DNA of 64,000 bases, from contig NZ_MLBF01000005.1 in NCBI RefSeq assembly GCF_001936615.1, forward strand, positions 1 through 64,000. Direction: 5' to 3'. The notes below the pieces were generated by a model, which was not told where the DNA came from, ran no database searches, and worked only from the letters and a program-made list of their open reading frames with translations. Positions 45,769 to 54,570 of the stretch are shown one piece after another (within the stretch, counting starts at the first letter, position 1; each line of letters opens with the position of its first letter). The stretch is from Desulfosporosinus metallidurans. Its GTDB lineage: Bacteria; Bacillota; Desulfitobacteriia; Desulfitobacteriales; Desulfitobacteriaceae. Made by a program: the position numbers and the translations under genes.

Positions 45769-46384
45769 GGTTATGCTGGTGGATGATCATACCCTCTTTA
45801 GGGCTGGAGTAACCATGTTATTACAAATGGAGTCGGATATGCAGGTCGTAGGAGAGGCTAGTGATGGGCATCTAGCCTTAGAATTAATATTTAAATGTAA
45901 ACCAGATGTAGTCGTCCTTGATATTTCCATGCCTGGCCTTGATGGCATTTCTGTGGCCCGTAGTGTACTCGATCGACTGCCCAACGCTAAACTCTTAATG
46001 GTGACTCAGCATGAAAACCGGGAATACATCCTTCGGGCCACCAAGGTAGGTGTTGCTGGATATCTCCTGAAGAGCGCTGCAGCCGACGAATTAGTCGCCG
46101 CTATTAGAGCGGTTCATAGCGGACGCAAATATCTAGATGCTACCGTTACCCAAGTGTTAATGGAGGCCTGGCAGGCAGGAGAAAAAGGGGAAGAATCATT
46201 GACTGATCGTGAAACGGAAGTCCTCATTTTAACAGCTCTGGGGAAAACGATGAAGGCAATCGCTGAGCTATTAAATATCAGCCCCAAAACTGTCGAATTT
46301 CATCGTGCTCGTTTAACCCAAAAGCTAGGACTTAAGAATAAATCGGAATTGGTAGCTTATGCTATTAAACAGGGTCTGGTCTAG
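45755..46384 (+). CDS. NarL/LuxR-type response regulator 3
   Basis: 209 residues: receiver (LVDDHTLFRAGVTMLL, Asp in VVVLDISMPG, Lys in GYLLKSA) and LuxR helix-turn-helix (LTDRETEVLILTALGKTMKAIAELLNISPKTVEFHRARL). It overlaps the kinase gene by 14 bp. It probably activates the downstream molybdoenzyme operon 4 and perhaps the divergent operon 3. Its helix-turn-helix differs from regulators 1 and 2, so it likely reads a different site. Confidence 0.92.
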   Translation: MEKIKVMLVDDHTLFRAGVTMLLQMESDMQVVGEASDGHLALELIFKCKPDVVVLDISMPGLDGISVARSVLDRLPNAKLLMVTQHENREYILRATKVGVAGYLLKSAAADELVAAIRAVHSGRKYLDATVTQVLMEAWQAGEKGEESLTDRETEVLILTALGKTMKAIAELLNISPKTVEFHRARLTQKLGLKNKSELVAYAIKQGLV

Positions 46385-46396
46385 ATTAAACTAGGA

Positions 46397-46424
46397 AAAT
46401 CCCTAGCTACAATACTAGGGATTT
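46397..46424 (+). repeat. Hairpin after response regulator 3
   Basis: Perfect 10-bp arms AAATCCCTAG/CTAGGGATTT with an 8-nt loop, but no T-run. It is the first of two tandem hairpins before operon 4. Confidence 0.5.
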
Positions 46425-46440
46425 GAAGGAAGAAGACTAG

Positions 46441-46473
46441 GAATCTCCTTGATATACGAGGGGATTCTTTTTT
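46441..46473 (+). terminator. Terminator between sensor set 3 and operon 4
   Basis: Nine-bp stem GAATCTCCT/AGGGGATTC with one G-T pair, followed by T6-7. The FeS gene starts about 50 bp further, so operon 4 likely has its own promoter or is attenuated. Confidence 0.7.
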
Positions 46474-46522
46474 CATATACTTAATGTGAAAAAAAGTATT
46501 TTCTTAAGGAGGAGATGCCAAG

Positions 46523-47110
46523 ATGCCAACAGAGAAAAAGCGCTATGGTATGGTCATTGACACACGGAAGTGCGTTGGCTGCATGTCTTGTACCATTAGC
46601 TGCAAAATGGAAAACGGAGTCCCTTTTGATGGATTCCGGGCTTGGGTTGACATGAAGGAACGTGGAGTTTTTCCGAGAGTCAAACGCAATTTTATTCCAA
46701 AACTATGTAACCATTGTGAGAATGCGCCTTGTGTAACAGTCTGTCCAGTTAAAGCCAGCTACATCAATGACGATGGAGTTGTGCTGGTGGATCAGAAAAG
46801 ATGTATTGGTTGCGGATACTGTATAGTGGCCTGCCCTTATTCCGCCCGTTATTTGCATGAGGGGTTAAAAGTTGCCGATAAATGTACGTTTTGTGTACAC
46901 CGAGTTTCAATGGGATTAGAACCGGCCTGTGTTCATAACTGTATGGGAAAGGCGCGAATATTCGGAGATCTCAATGATCCCCTGAGTGAAATCTCTCAGT
47001 ATATTACTAAAAATGGGGTACAAACCCTCCGTCCAGACTTAGGTACGAACCCGAATGTCTTCTATGTTGACGCAGAAATTAACAAACTGCCTAATAAAGG
47101 GGGTAAATAA
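46523..47110 (+). CDS. Four-cluster ferredoxin-like subunit, operon 4
   Basis: 195 residues, sixteen Cys in four sets (CVGCMSCTISC, CNHCENAPCVTVC, CIGCGYCIVAC, CTFC...CVHNC). AAGGAGGAGATGCCAAG precedes the ATG. It is the electron-transfer subunit of molybdoenzyme complex 4, with NrfD three bases downstream. Confidence 0.93.
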   Translation: MPTEKKRYGMVIDTRKCVGCMSCTISCKMENGVPFDGFRAWVDMKERGVFPRVKRNFIPKLCNHCENAPCVTVCPVKASYINDDGVVLVDQKRCIGCGYCIVACPYSARYLHEGLKVADKCTFCVHRVSMGLEPACVHNCMGKARIFGDLNDPLSEISQYITKNGVQTLRPDLGTNPNVFYVDAEINKLPNKGGK

Positions 47111-47112
47111 GG

Positions 47113-48045
47113 GTGAACACACAAGAAGTTTATGTAGTTGTGAATGCTAGTCCGTGGAATTATTTGGTTCCTTTGTATATATTCTTCAAAGGGTTAAGTG
47201 TCGGAGCTTTGTGCATATCAGCACTTTACACAGTTTTCCGATCAGAACGGTTTAAAAGTCTTGCCTTTCCTGCCGCTCTCACAAGTTTATTAGCCTTTAT
47301 CCCTGTGCCCTTTTTATTGTTAGCTGACTTGCATCAACCTTTAAGGTTTTGGCATCTCCTGGTTAATTTTAATCCTACGTCTGTAATTTCTTGGGGGACC
47401 TGGCTTATCATTCTTTATCCGCTCTGTTTGCTATGGTATATTGCCCGTTTAGGAATGAGTCAAGGAATCTCAATTCCAGTTCTCAAAGGTGTTCAAGAGA
47501 GTGCGAGCACCAGCCAAAGTACTTCTGGGCTGGGGCTCAGTGGGTTGTCTATCCTAACGTTAAGCTTAGCTTTACTTGCAGATCTATACACGGCTTTCCT
47601 GCTTGGAGTCGTTAAAGGAAAGGTCTTGTGGAACAGTGCTCTATTACCCGGATATTTCCTGACTTCGGCTATTGTCACCGGCGCAGCGCTCGTTCTTATC
47701 GTGTATTTGAACAAGAAGCCTGAAGAGAAGACCGTTCGGACTTTAGTGAGAATTATCCAAGGTGCCTTAGCCTTAGAAATTTTCTTTGCGATCTCTCAGT
47801 GGATTACACTCGGTGCTACGAGCTTGCAAGGACAAAAAGCGTTAGAAATTTTATGGAAAGATCCTATGTATTTGATTGGAGATATTTTCCTCGGAATTCT
47901 GGTTCCATTAGTCCTCTTAAATAAACCCTCACTCAACAAAAAACCAGTTTTAATGATTAGTGCTTTACTCGTAATACTTGGAGGACTCTTGCTTCGCTTT
48001 AGCATTGTGGGAGTTGGAATCCAAGCAGCAGCCTTGTGGAACTAA
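47113..48045 (+). CDS. NrfD-type membrane subunit, operon 4
   Basis: 310 residues with about eight to nine hydrophobic segments; WNYLVPLYIFFKGLSVGALCISALY and LADLHQPLRFWHLLVNFNPTSVISWGTWL are the NrfD signature regions. GTG start directly after the FeS stop, so translation is coupled. It oxidises menaquinol and feeds the FeS subunit. Confidence 0.88.
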   Translation: MNTQEVYVVVNASPWNYLVPLYIFFKGLSVGALCISALYTVFRSERFKSLAFPAALTSLLAFIPVPFLLLADLHQPLRFWHLLVNFNPTSVISWGTWLIILYPLCLLWYIARLGMSQGISIPVLKGVQESASTSQSTSGLGLSGLSILTLSLALLADLYTAFLLGVVKGKVLWNSALLPGYFLTSAIVTGAALVLIVYLNKKPEEKTVRTLVRIIQGALALEIFFAISQWITLGATSLQGQKALEILWKDPMYLIGDIFLGILVPLVLLNKPSLNKKPVLMISALLVILGGLLLRFSIVGVGIQAAALWN

Positions 48046-48064
48046 ATGAAGGAGGTTTAAGGGT

Positions 48065-50881
48065 ATGATGAACAGACGTTCGTTCTTGAAATGGACCGGT
48101 GCAGGAGCAGCGGCAGCGACTTTAGGTACGGCTGGGCTCTTCCAACTACGCCCCGTCAAGGCAGATGAACTAGAAAGTCTAAAAAACCAAGGTATAGACA
48201 TTAAATATACTGCGGACGTAATGTGTCCGAGTGAATGTGGCCTTGAAATGTGGGTAAAGGATGGCCGTCTAACCAAGATATATGGTAATAAGGCGGTACC
48301 GTTCAATGACGGCACTTGTTGTGCTAAGGGTGCTTCTGGAATTCAACTGGTCTACTCTCCTGATCGCATCAAGTACCCAATGATTCGTGAAGGAGCTAGA
48401 GGCGAAGGTAAGTTCCGCAAAGCCACTTGGGATGAGGCTATTGACTATATTGGTAAAAAATTAACCAAGATTAAAAAAGAGCATGGTCCGGAAAGTGTGA
48501 TTATGGATGCCGGGGATGTGACAGACCGAGACCAGTATTGGCGCCTATTCTTTGCCTTTGGAACACCCAATGTTGTGGAACATGGTGCCATCTGTGATAC
48601 TCCACGCCGCCATGGACCAAAGCTGATGCTTGGAGGAAAGCGGATTGAGCCAGATGTCATGCGTCCTGTTCATGTACGCCAGCCTGACGGAAGCCTAAAA
48701 AAGGATTTGACGTATAAAAATAAGTTGATAATCTATGTAGGGTGGAACCCCTTTGTGGCGACTCGGATTAACTATGAAAGTCGGGGAACACTCGCAGCAA
48801 AAGTGGACAATGGGTGTAAAATCGTTGTAGTTGACCCAGCTTTAACAAATACTGGATCTCAAGCCGATCTGTGGTTGCCGATTCGTCCGGGAACAGATGG
48901 TGAGCTTTTTGCTGGGATGTTACGTTATATCTTGGAAAACGATAACCCTAATAGTATTGACCGCCGTTACATTGACTGGGACTTCAAAAAGTACAGCGAA
49001 GGTTGGGACGAGTATTTAGAAGCCTTTAAATCTTGGTGGACCAAAATTGATCCTATGACAAACCTGCCTTATTTCAGCCTCGAATGGACTGCGGCACGAA
49101 CTGGGATAGAGAAGGAACAAATTATAGAGCTTAGTCATATGTATGGGAGTACGAAACCGGCTGCACTCGTTTGCGGTATGCAAAGTCCGGGACATCATTA
49201 CAACGGCTATGTGGCCTCAATCTTGATGACTACGCTTAATGTGATTACTGGAAATTTCGATGTGCCCGGAGGCGCTATCGATACTGAAATCACCAAATCG
49301 GATAAGGGCGGAAGTGCGACAGGTAAAGACTTTAAGAAGAAGAAAATTAAGCGCACAGTGAATGGTATAGAGGTGGAGGGCGAGGTTGAACAACTTCACA
49401 TGGATCTTTATGGTGACTGGCCTGTTGCCTGGGATGATGTCGTAGGGGACTTTCCAAAGCTTTTCATGGAAGGAGTTTCGTTAAAATACGGAGCTTTTAA
49501 AGGGCATAAGTATCCAATCAAAGCGTTTCTTCAGCGTACTGGAAATGCGGTTGTTACAGGAAGCGCGCCTTATCGTTGGCAAGAAGCACTGACAACAAAA
49601 GATCCCTCCGGTGAATACAAGGTCGAGCTTATGGTGACTATTGATACCATCTATCTTGAAAGTGCTCTTTATGCGGATGTCATTCTACCTGAGGCTAGTT
49701 ATGCAGAACGAATGAGCCTAAGTGACATCTATCCGCCTCATCCTTTGCTCTATTTAAGAGATCAAGTGATTAAGCCACTTCACGAGTCTAAAACCCCTAC
49801 AGATATCATGAATCTACTCGCCAAAAAGCTTTATGAGCTTGGGGACAAGGATATTCAGCCCAAAGACTTCTGGGAGAAATACAAGAGTCAAGAGGACTTT
49901 GTCAATGAAATGCTAAAACCCTCTCCAGGCAGGTACAATGTCGGACAACCGCTTCCGTATCCAAAGTTTCCGGAAGGCTACAAGCTTATAGGAACTCCCG
50001 ATTCATTAGAGGCTGGACGGGTTACCATTGACAGTGAAAAGAAAGAAATTAAAGGAGAAGCGGTTACTGTCGAATGGCTTAGGAAAAACAAGGGTGTTGC
50101 TGTTTGGCCGATGAGCTGGTACCGCTATCGTATGTTTGACGCAACAAAAGGGGAATATGTAGCTAACAAAACCTTCCCAAATACGAAAACCAAGCTCATT
50201 GAGTTTAGGTTTAATATGTACTCAGATATTGATAAAAAGATTCAGGCAGGACTGGGTCTCCCTAGAGGAATGAAAGAGATTGGTTGGGATCATCTGCCGT
50301 CAACTTTCTATTGGTTTGAAACCGCTTGGAACCCGCTTACTAACCCTAAATATAAAAAGTATGCCGAAGAGTATCCTTTTCAAATCATTGTAGGCCGTGT
50401 GCATCAAACGATGAGTGGAACCCAAATGATCCCATGGTTAGCCCAAACTCCCTGCGAAGGTATTTATATGCCGCTTAACAATGCTTTTGAGCATGAGATT
50501 CTAGATGCAAACCCTGCGAAAAAAGAAGGATTTGAGCTTAAAGCCAAAAAATTTAAAGCCAATACCTGGTGTGTCGGAACCACGCTCATGCATTCACAAG
50601 ATGCAGCGAAGCTGGGCCTAAAAAGTGGGGATATGATTGAAATTGAGAATCCCTTAAAACGATCTGTTAAAAGCAAGGTCTTCGTCAGTGAAGGAATTCG
50701 TCCTGGAGTTGTGAAAATGGGCTTCGGTACGGGTGGACGTTTCAGCCCTGGACTCGGTGGAACTTATAAGCAAAAGGATTACACACCCAGTCACAACATG
50801 TTGGTCGACCCAGATAGCCTAAGCCCGCTGATGGGAATGCCCACTTATGCGGATATGATCGTAAAGATTAAAAAGCTTTAA
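48065..50881 (+). CDS. Molybdopterin catalytic subunit with an altered FeS site, operon 4
   Basis: 938 residues with a Tat signal (NRRSFLKWTG). The N-terminal FeS region reads DVMCPSECGLEMW...GTCCAKGAS: D51-x2-C54-x3-C58-x27-C86. Where CxxC enzymes have the first Cys, this one has Asp51. The Mo ligand is probably the Cys in GAICDTPRRHGPKLMLGG, a block unlike that of the other three enzymes. Domains are otherwise those of the DMSO-reductase superfamily, with the C-terminal dinucleotide-binding domain (LKSGDMIEIENP, SEGIRPGVV). The substrate is unknown. AAGGAGG precedes ATGATG. TorD follows. Confidence 0.86.
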   Translation: MMNRRSFLKWTGAGAAAATLGTAGLFQLRPVKADELESLKNQGIDIKYTADVMCPSECGLEMWVKDGRLTKIYGNKAVPFNDGTCCAKGASGIQLVYSPDRIKYPMIREGARGEGKFRKATWDEAIDYIGKKLTKIKKEHGPESVIMDAGDVTDRDQYWRLFFAFGTPNVVEHGAICDTPRRHGPKLMLGGKRIEPDVMRPVHVRQPDGSLKKDLTYKNKLIIYVGWNPFVATRINYESRGTLAAKVDNGCKIVVVDPALTNTGSQADLWLPIRPGTDGELFAGMLRYILENDNPNSIDRRYIDWDFKKYSEGWDEYLEAFKSWWTKIDPMTNLPYFSLEWTAARTGIEKEQIIELSHMYGSTKPAALVCGMQSPGHHYNGYVASILMTTLNVITGNFDVPGGAIDTEITKSDKGGSATGKDFKKKKIKRTVNGIEVEGEVEQLHMDLYGDWPVAWDDVVGDFPKLFMEGVSLKYGAFKGHKYPIKAFLQRTGNAVVTGSAPYRWQEALTTKDPSGEYKVELMVTIDTIYLESALYADVILPEASYAERMSLSDIYPPHPLLYLRDQVIKPLHESKTPTDIMNLLAKKLYELGDKDIQPKDFWEKYKSQEDFVNEMLKPSPGRYNVGQPLPYPKFPEGYKLIGTPDSLEAGRVTIDSEKKEIKGEAVTVEWLRKNKGVAVWPMSWYRYRMFDATKGEYVANKTFPNTKTKLIEFRFNMYSDIDKKIQAGLGLPRGMKEIGWDHLPSTFYWFETAWNPLTNPKYKKYAEEYPFQIIVGRVHQTMSGTQMIPWLAQTPCEGIYMPLNNAFEHEILDANPAKKEGFELKAKKFKANTWCVGTTLMHSQDAAKLGLKSGDMIEIENPLKRSVKSKVFVSEGIRPGVVKMGFGTGGRFSPGLGGTYKQKDYTPSHNMLVDPDSLSPLMGMPTYADMIVKIKKL

Positions 50882-50972
50882 ATTTCCAAACGAAAAGGGG
50901 TTGACCAGTCAGCCCCTAGACTATTTTAGATGCTGTATATTGCTTCAACTTAGCTCAAAGGAGGACTAGTGT

Positions 50973-51608
50973 ATGGATTTGTCAATCCAGAATTTGAAAG
51001 CTCAAACTTATTTCTATAGTTTTTTTTCTACTTTCTTTAGAGAAAAGCCGAGCAACGAGTGGCTAAAATCAGCCCTTGAGCTTGTGGCCAGTTGGGATGA
51101 AACGTGCTCTCCGCTCCATCAGCAATTTTCGGAGAACATTCAGAAGTCTGGTCTTGATAATTACCTCAATAGTTTAACGCAGGAGTATGAACGATTATTT
51201 TTTGCTCCGGGGCATGTCCTTGTTAATCTTTATGAGTCGGTTTACTGTGGAAGTGGTCTGCTCATGCAAGAAACAACTGTGAATGTCCGGCAACACTATC
51301 TTCGAGCGGGTTTGGTCGTAAAATCTTTGTATTCCATTCCTGATGATCATATTGCTACAGAGTTAGAGTTTATGCAGTTTCTCTCACAAAAGATGTTAGA
51401 GCTTCTTCAGCAAGACGGTGCTGAAGAAGCTCTAAAGGAAATTATGGTTTGGCAAAGTGAGTTCATAAGTGAACACCTTCAGCAATGGATTCCGACGCTA
51501 GCCGAAACTATCAGGGCTAAATCAACGGAACCGTTTTTCCAACTCATAAGTATCGGACTGGAATCTATAGTTGAAGATAATGTAACTAACCTCTTGACAA
51601 ACTACTAA
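50973..51608 (+). CDS. TorD-family molybdoenzyme chaperone, operon 4
   Basis: 211 residues, helical. The pattern EYERLFFAPGHVLVNLYESVYCGSG followed by LYSIPDDHIATELEFMQFLSQKM is the TorD 'PDHxxxELxFM' signature. AAAGGAGG precedes the ATG. It lies 91 bp after the catalytic gene with a weak inverted repeat (AGGGG...CCCCT, about 50895-50920) between. It probably matures the operon 4 enzyme and is clearly different from the two near-identical TorD copies at 21082 and 57775. Confidence 0.9.
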   Translation: MDLSIQNLKAQTYFYSFFSTFFREKPSNEWLKSALELVASWDETCSPLHQQFSENIQKSGLDNYLNSLTQEYERLFFAPGHVLVNLYESVYCGSGLLMQETTVNVRQHYLRAGLVVKSLYSIPDDHIATELEFMQFLSQKMLELLQQDGAEEALKEIMVWQSEFISEHLQQWIPTLAETIRAKSTEPFFQLISIGLESIVEDNVTNLLTNY

Positions 51609-51693
51609 CGCTAATGGCTCTAACTATCAACCTCCGGTTAAATCTGTAAATTGTATAAAACGACCACAAGGTGTTCCATATGAAATTGTTAAT

Positions 51694-51733
51694 AAGGGTC
51701 CCCCTGATATTCTAACTTATCAGGGGTGACCCT
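51694..51733. terminator. Bidirectional terminator after TorD of operon 4
   Basis: Stem AAGGGTC..CCCTGAT with ATCAGGGG..GACCCTT, loop about 10 nt, with T residues on the plus side. It lies between the plus-strand operon 4 and the minus-strand arsenic region. Confidence 0.7.
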
Positions 51734-51785
51734 TTCTACTCGGCTTTATTTAATCCTTAGCTATCAAACGTTATTTTCTAGTCAG

Positions 51786-52083
51786 TTATTGCTTTCCCTT
51801 GAAAATCCTTTTAATTAATAGTACAAGTACGCTAAACGAAAAGAGCAGCAATAACCCGAAAACAACAGTCCGGACGTTTCCAACCAGCATATCCCCGACA
51901 TAGGAGTATACGAGAGTTGCCGGCAATAGCCCCAAGCCAGTGCCCAGAAAAACGGCCAAAAACCCATAGATGTTAAACCATCGGCATAACTCACCACTTC
52001 AAAGGAGATAAATGGGAGCACACGGACGATCAATGCCCCCTACTGCCCATGCCGTTCAAAAGAATCCTCCACACTCAGTGCTG
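51786..52083 (-). pseudogene. TVP38/TMEM64 (SNARE-associated) membrane protein, C-terminal remnant
   Basis: Reading minus: LSVEDSFERHGQ, a TAG, then GALIVRVLPFISFEVVSYADGLTSMGFWPFF (the TVP38 'RxxPxxPFxxxSYxAGL' region). A one-base shift follows, and then LGTGLGLLPATLVYSYVGDML...VLLIKRIFKGKQ. The N-terminal half is missing. An in-frame stop and a frameshift show decay. TVP38 proteins are sometimes found in ars and mercury operons; this one lies just downstream of arsA. Confidence 0.7.
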
Positions 52084-52091
52084 AATTAAGT

Positions 52092-53828
52092 TTACAAAGT
52101 AAGCAACTTATCCCCTTTGATTTCCTCAGCACTCCAAGCGATGACAGCAAAGTTTCCCTCCGAATGCTTATCCACTTGGTTGATCCACTTAATCTCGTTG
52201 CTTGCCTTGGCAGACAGCAGTTGATTCGTTGTACCCGTATGATACAGTGAAGAATTGATGACCCACCATTTAGTCGCAATCCCTGCACGTTTCAAATCCT
52301 CTTCGAGGCGCATTGCTTCATACACGGGTGTGGCTTCAGCAAGCGTGACAATGATGACCTCGGTTTCGTCTGAATTGCGGAGCCGTGGCAGCAGATTTTT
52401 TACAGATTCGGGAATGTCCCCTTGTGAACGCTGGATTTCCTTGTGATAGCTCTGAGTGGAATCAAGCAGCAGAAGCGTATGACCGGTCGGGGCCGTGTCG
52501 ATGACAACGATTTGATCCTCAGCTTTTTCCACAATCTGTGCAAAAGCTCTGAACACTGCAATCTCCTGAGTACAAGGGGAGCGCAAATCTTCCTCAATAT
52601 AGGCTATATCCTCCTCGGACATGGTTTCCCTTGCCTTAGCAAGCACTTCCTCTTGATATTTTTTCAGTTCAGCCTGCTCGTCAATATGACTCATTGTGAT
52701 GCCACTAGTTTCCTCGATGACGAATTTGAGATGGGCCGCAGGATCTGTGGTGGTAAGGTGTACCTTCTTACCTCTTGCGGACAATCCCATCGCAATGGCC
52801 GCCGCGATGGTCGTCTTTCCCACTCCCCCTTTGCCCATGGTAAAAATAACCTTCTTATGGGTATAATAAAGATCCTCAATGACATCCTTAAGCTGAGAGA
52901 TTACCTGAGCCTGTATCCGTTCCTCACGGAGGATATAATTATCCTTCGTCAGCAAGGCTCGTACATTGTCCATTCCTGTGATGTTATAGGCTCTGAGCGG
53001 CACTGTGTATGTGAGAAGGTTTTGTAAACCTTGCGGCATTTCAGCGAGGGCTTTCTGCTGCTTTTGATAGAGACTCTCAGAAATACTGTCATCGTACGAG
53101 GTCAGTACACCGTTAATGATCATTACCTGATTGTTGACACCAATCTCCGCCAGCTCTTTTGACGCTCGTTCTGCTTCTTTAAGAGGTGCTGCTTCGGGAC
53201 GTGAAACGAGAATGAGGGTTGTCAATTTGCCGTCGGCTAAGGTTTCAACAGCCTTTTTATAAATCTCTTTTTTGCTTTCCAAGCCGGATAGCTGTCCCAA
53301 GCAAGAGGCACCGTGAGTGCTTTCACTAATGAAGTTGCTCCAGGCAGAGGGTAGCTGCAGCATCCTGAGGGTATGACCTGTCGGAGCGGTATCAAAAATA
53401 ACATGGTCGTAGTCCAATTGCGTTTTTTCATCGGTTATAAAGTTGGAAAACTCGTTGAAGGCAGCAATTTCAACCGTACAAGAGCCGGAAAGCTGCTCTT
53501 CCATATTGTTAAGCACGGCATTGGGCAGTTTGCCACGGTAGGGAGAGATGACACTTTCTCTGTATTCCGCTGCCGCCTGGATGGGATCAAGGTTGGCGAC
53601 AACTAGATTCGGCACTTCTTTGATGGGAATACCCTTATTCGTCAGCTCAGTGTTAAAAACGTCCTGCAAGTTTGAAGCAGGGTCAGTGCTGATGAGAAGC
53701 ACCTTCTTACCACTGTCCGCAAGGGTCACCGCGGTAGCACAAGCGGTTGATGTTTTACCTACGCCGCCTTTGCCGGTGTAAAATAAATAGTTTGTCAGCT
53801 TAATCTTCTGTGGATTAAAAATCTGCAT
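52092..53828 (-). CDS. arsA: Arsenite-transporting ATPase ArsA
   Basis: 578 residues made of two homologous halves, each with a P-loop (GKGGVGKTSTAC near residue 20 and GKGGVGKTTIAAA near 335) and the ArsA signature DTAPTGHTLRML / DTAPTGHTLLLL. Cys residues at the expected metalloid-site places are present (SGSCTVEIA, GASCLGQL, RSPCTQEIA). ArsA takes As(III) from ArsD and drives the efflux permease by ATP hydrolysis. GAGGGTG precedes the ATG. It follows arsD by about 50 bp. The partner permease is probably Acr3 copy 2, as no arsB is present. Confidence 0.95.
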   Translation of the reverse strand: MQIFNPQKIKLTNYLFYTGKGGVGKTSTACATAVTLADSGKKVLLISTDPASNLQDVFNTELTNKGIPIKEVPNLVVANLDPIQAAAEYRESVISPYRGKLPNAVLNNMEEQLSGSCTVEIAAFNEFSNFITDEKTQLDYDHVIFDTAPTGHTLRMLQLPSAWSNFISESTHGASCLGQLSGLESKKEIYKKAVETLADGKLTTLILVSRPEAAPLKEAERASKELAEIGVNNQVMIINGVLTSYDDSISESLYQKQQKALAEMPQGLQNLLTYTVPLRAYNITGMDNVRALLTKDNYILREERIQAQVISQLKDVIEDLYYTHKKVIFTMGKGGVGKTTIAAAIAMGLSARGKKVHLTTTDPAAHLKFVIEETSGITMSHIDEQAELKKYQEEVLAKARETMSEEDIAYIEEDLRSPCTQEIAVFRAFAQIVEKAEDQIVVIDTAPTGHTLLLLDSTQSYHKEIQRSQGDIPESVKNLLPRLRNSDETEVIIVTLAEATPVYEAMRLEEDLKRAGIATKWWVINSSLYHTGTTNQLLSAKASNEIKWINQVDKHSEGNFAVIAWSAEEIKGDKLLTL

Positions 53829-53876
53829 CGTTTGTCACCCTCATTTCCAGAACTCCCGATTTTAAATCAAACTGAA

Positions 53877-54263
53877 TCAGCAACTCCCGTCGGAACACCC
53901 ACATCCTGAAGTTTTAGGAAGAATAGTAAACGTCTTTTCTTGCTCACCTAGTAAGGCAAGTGGGATATCGAGGAGCTTCGCAAACTCCTCATTACTCGGG
54001 TATCTACCCGTGATCAGAATTTCTCCATCTAAGACCGTAGCTGGCAGTTCCTCAACCCCTTTAGTATGAAGAAAGTCATTGACCACTTTATTGTTGACGA
54101 ATTCCATGGGTTCGTTTGTAAGATTGAAACGGTCAACCTCAATGCCTTTTTTCTTGAGTGAATTTAGCACGGTTGAAATCCGCAGCAATTCCGTGTCAAC
54201 CCCGACACCACAGAGACCTGTGGAACAGCACATAGCGGGTTCAAATATCTGCATTTTTTTCAT
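53877..54263 (-). CDS. arsD: Arsenic metallochaperone ArsD
   Basis: 128 residues with the thioredoxin-like ArsD fold and the metalloid site CCSTGLCG (three Cys as in Cys12, Cys13, Cys18 of the known protein). The C-terminus ends TSGCGCSDGSC, extra Cys pairs seen in many ArsD proteins. It delivers As(III)/Sb(III) to ArsA, encoded next. GAGGAGAG precedes the ATG. A terminator and about 250 bp lie between it and acr3, so arsD-arsA may have its own promoter. Confidence 0.94.
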   Translation of the reverse strand: MKKMQIFEPAMCCSTGLCGVGVDTELLRISTVLNSLKKKGIEVDRFNLTNEPMEFVNNKVVNDFLHTKGVEELPATVLDGEILITGRYPSNEEFAKLLDIPLALLGEQEKTFTILPKTSGCGCSDGSC

Positions 54264-54509
54264 AAAGAATCTCTCCTCATTTTTAATTTATAGAAGTTCA
54301 ACCAAGAAACTAATCAAGTAGAGTCTAAACTCTTCTCATGATCCTTCTCGTATATCTTGCTTTCTAGTAACTGCATATATTCATTTTGCTCCAGTTGGCC
54401 CCAAAACGAGAAATCTACGTTGAAATATAAAAAGTCGGCTTAAGCCGAACTTGCAGGAAGCGGGAGCCTTAGTTGCCCTTATGCACCACTAAACTATACT
54501 TTCTACGAG

Positions 54510-54546
54510 GCCAGGAGGGATAATTTGACGACAATCCCCTCCTGGC
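54510..54546 (-). terminator. Terminator after acr3 copy 2
   Basis: Ten-bp stem GCCAGGAGGG/CCCTCCTGGC with a long loop, 25 bp after the acr3 stop on the minus strand. No T-run is seen. Confidence 0.55.
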
Positions 54547-54570
54547 ATAAATGTTCCAATAAAAGGTGGT

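Noticed and set aside
52040..52288. 82-codon frame antiparallel to the reading of arsA's end
   Set aside because: It is an alternative frame of the arsA 3' end running into the TVP38 remnant, without its own start signal.
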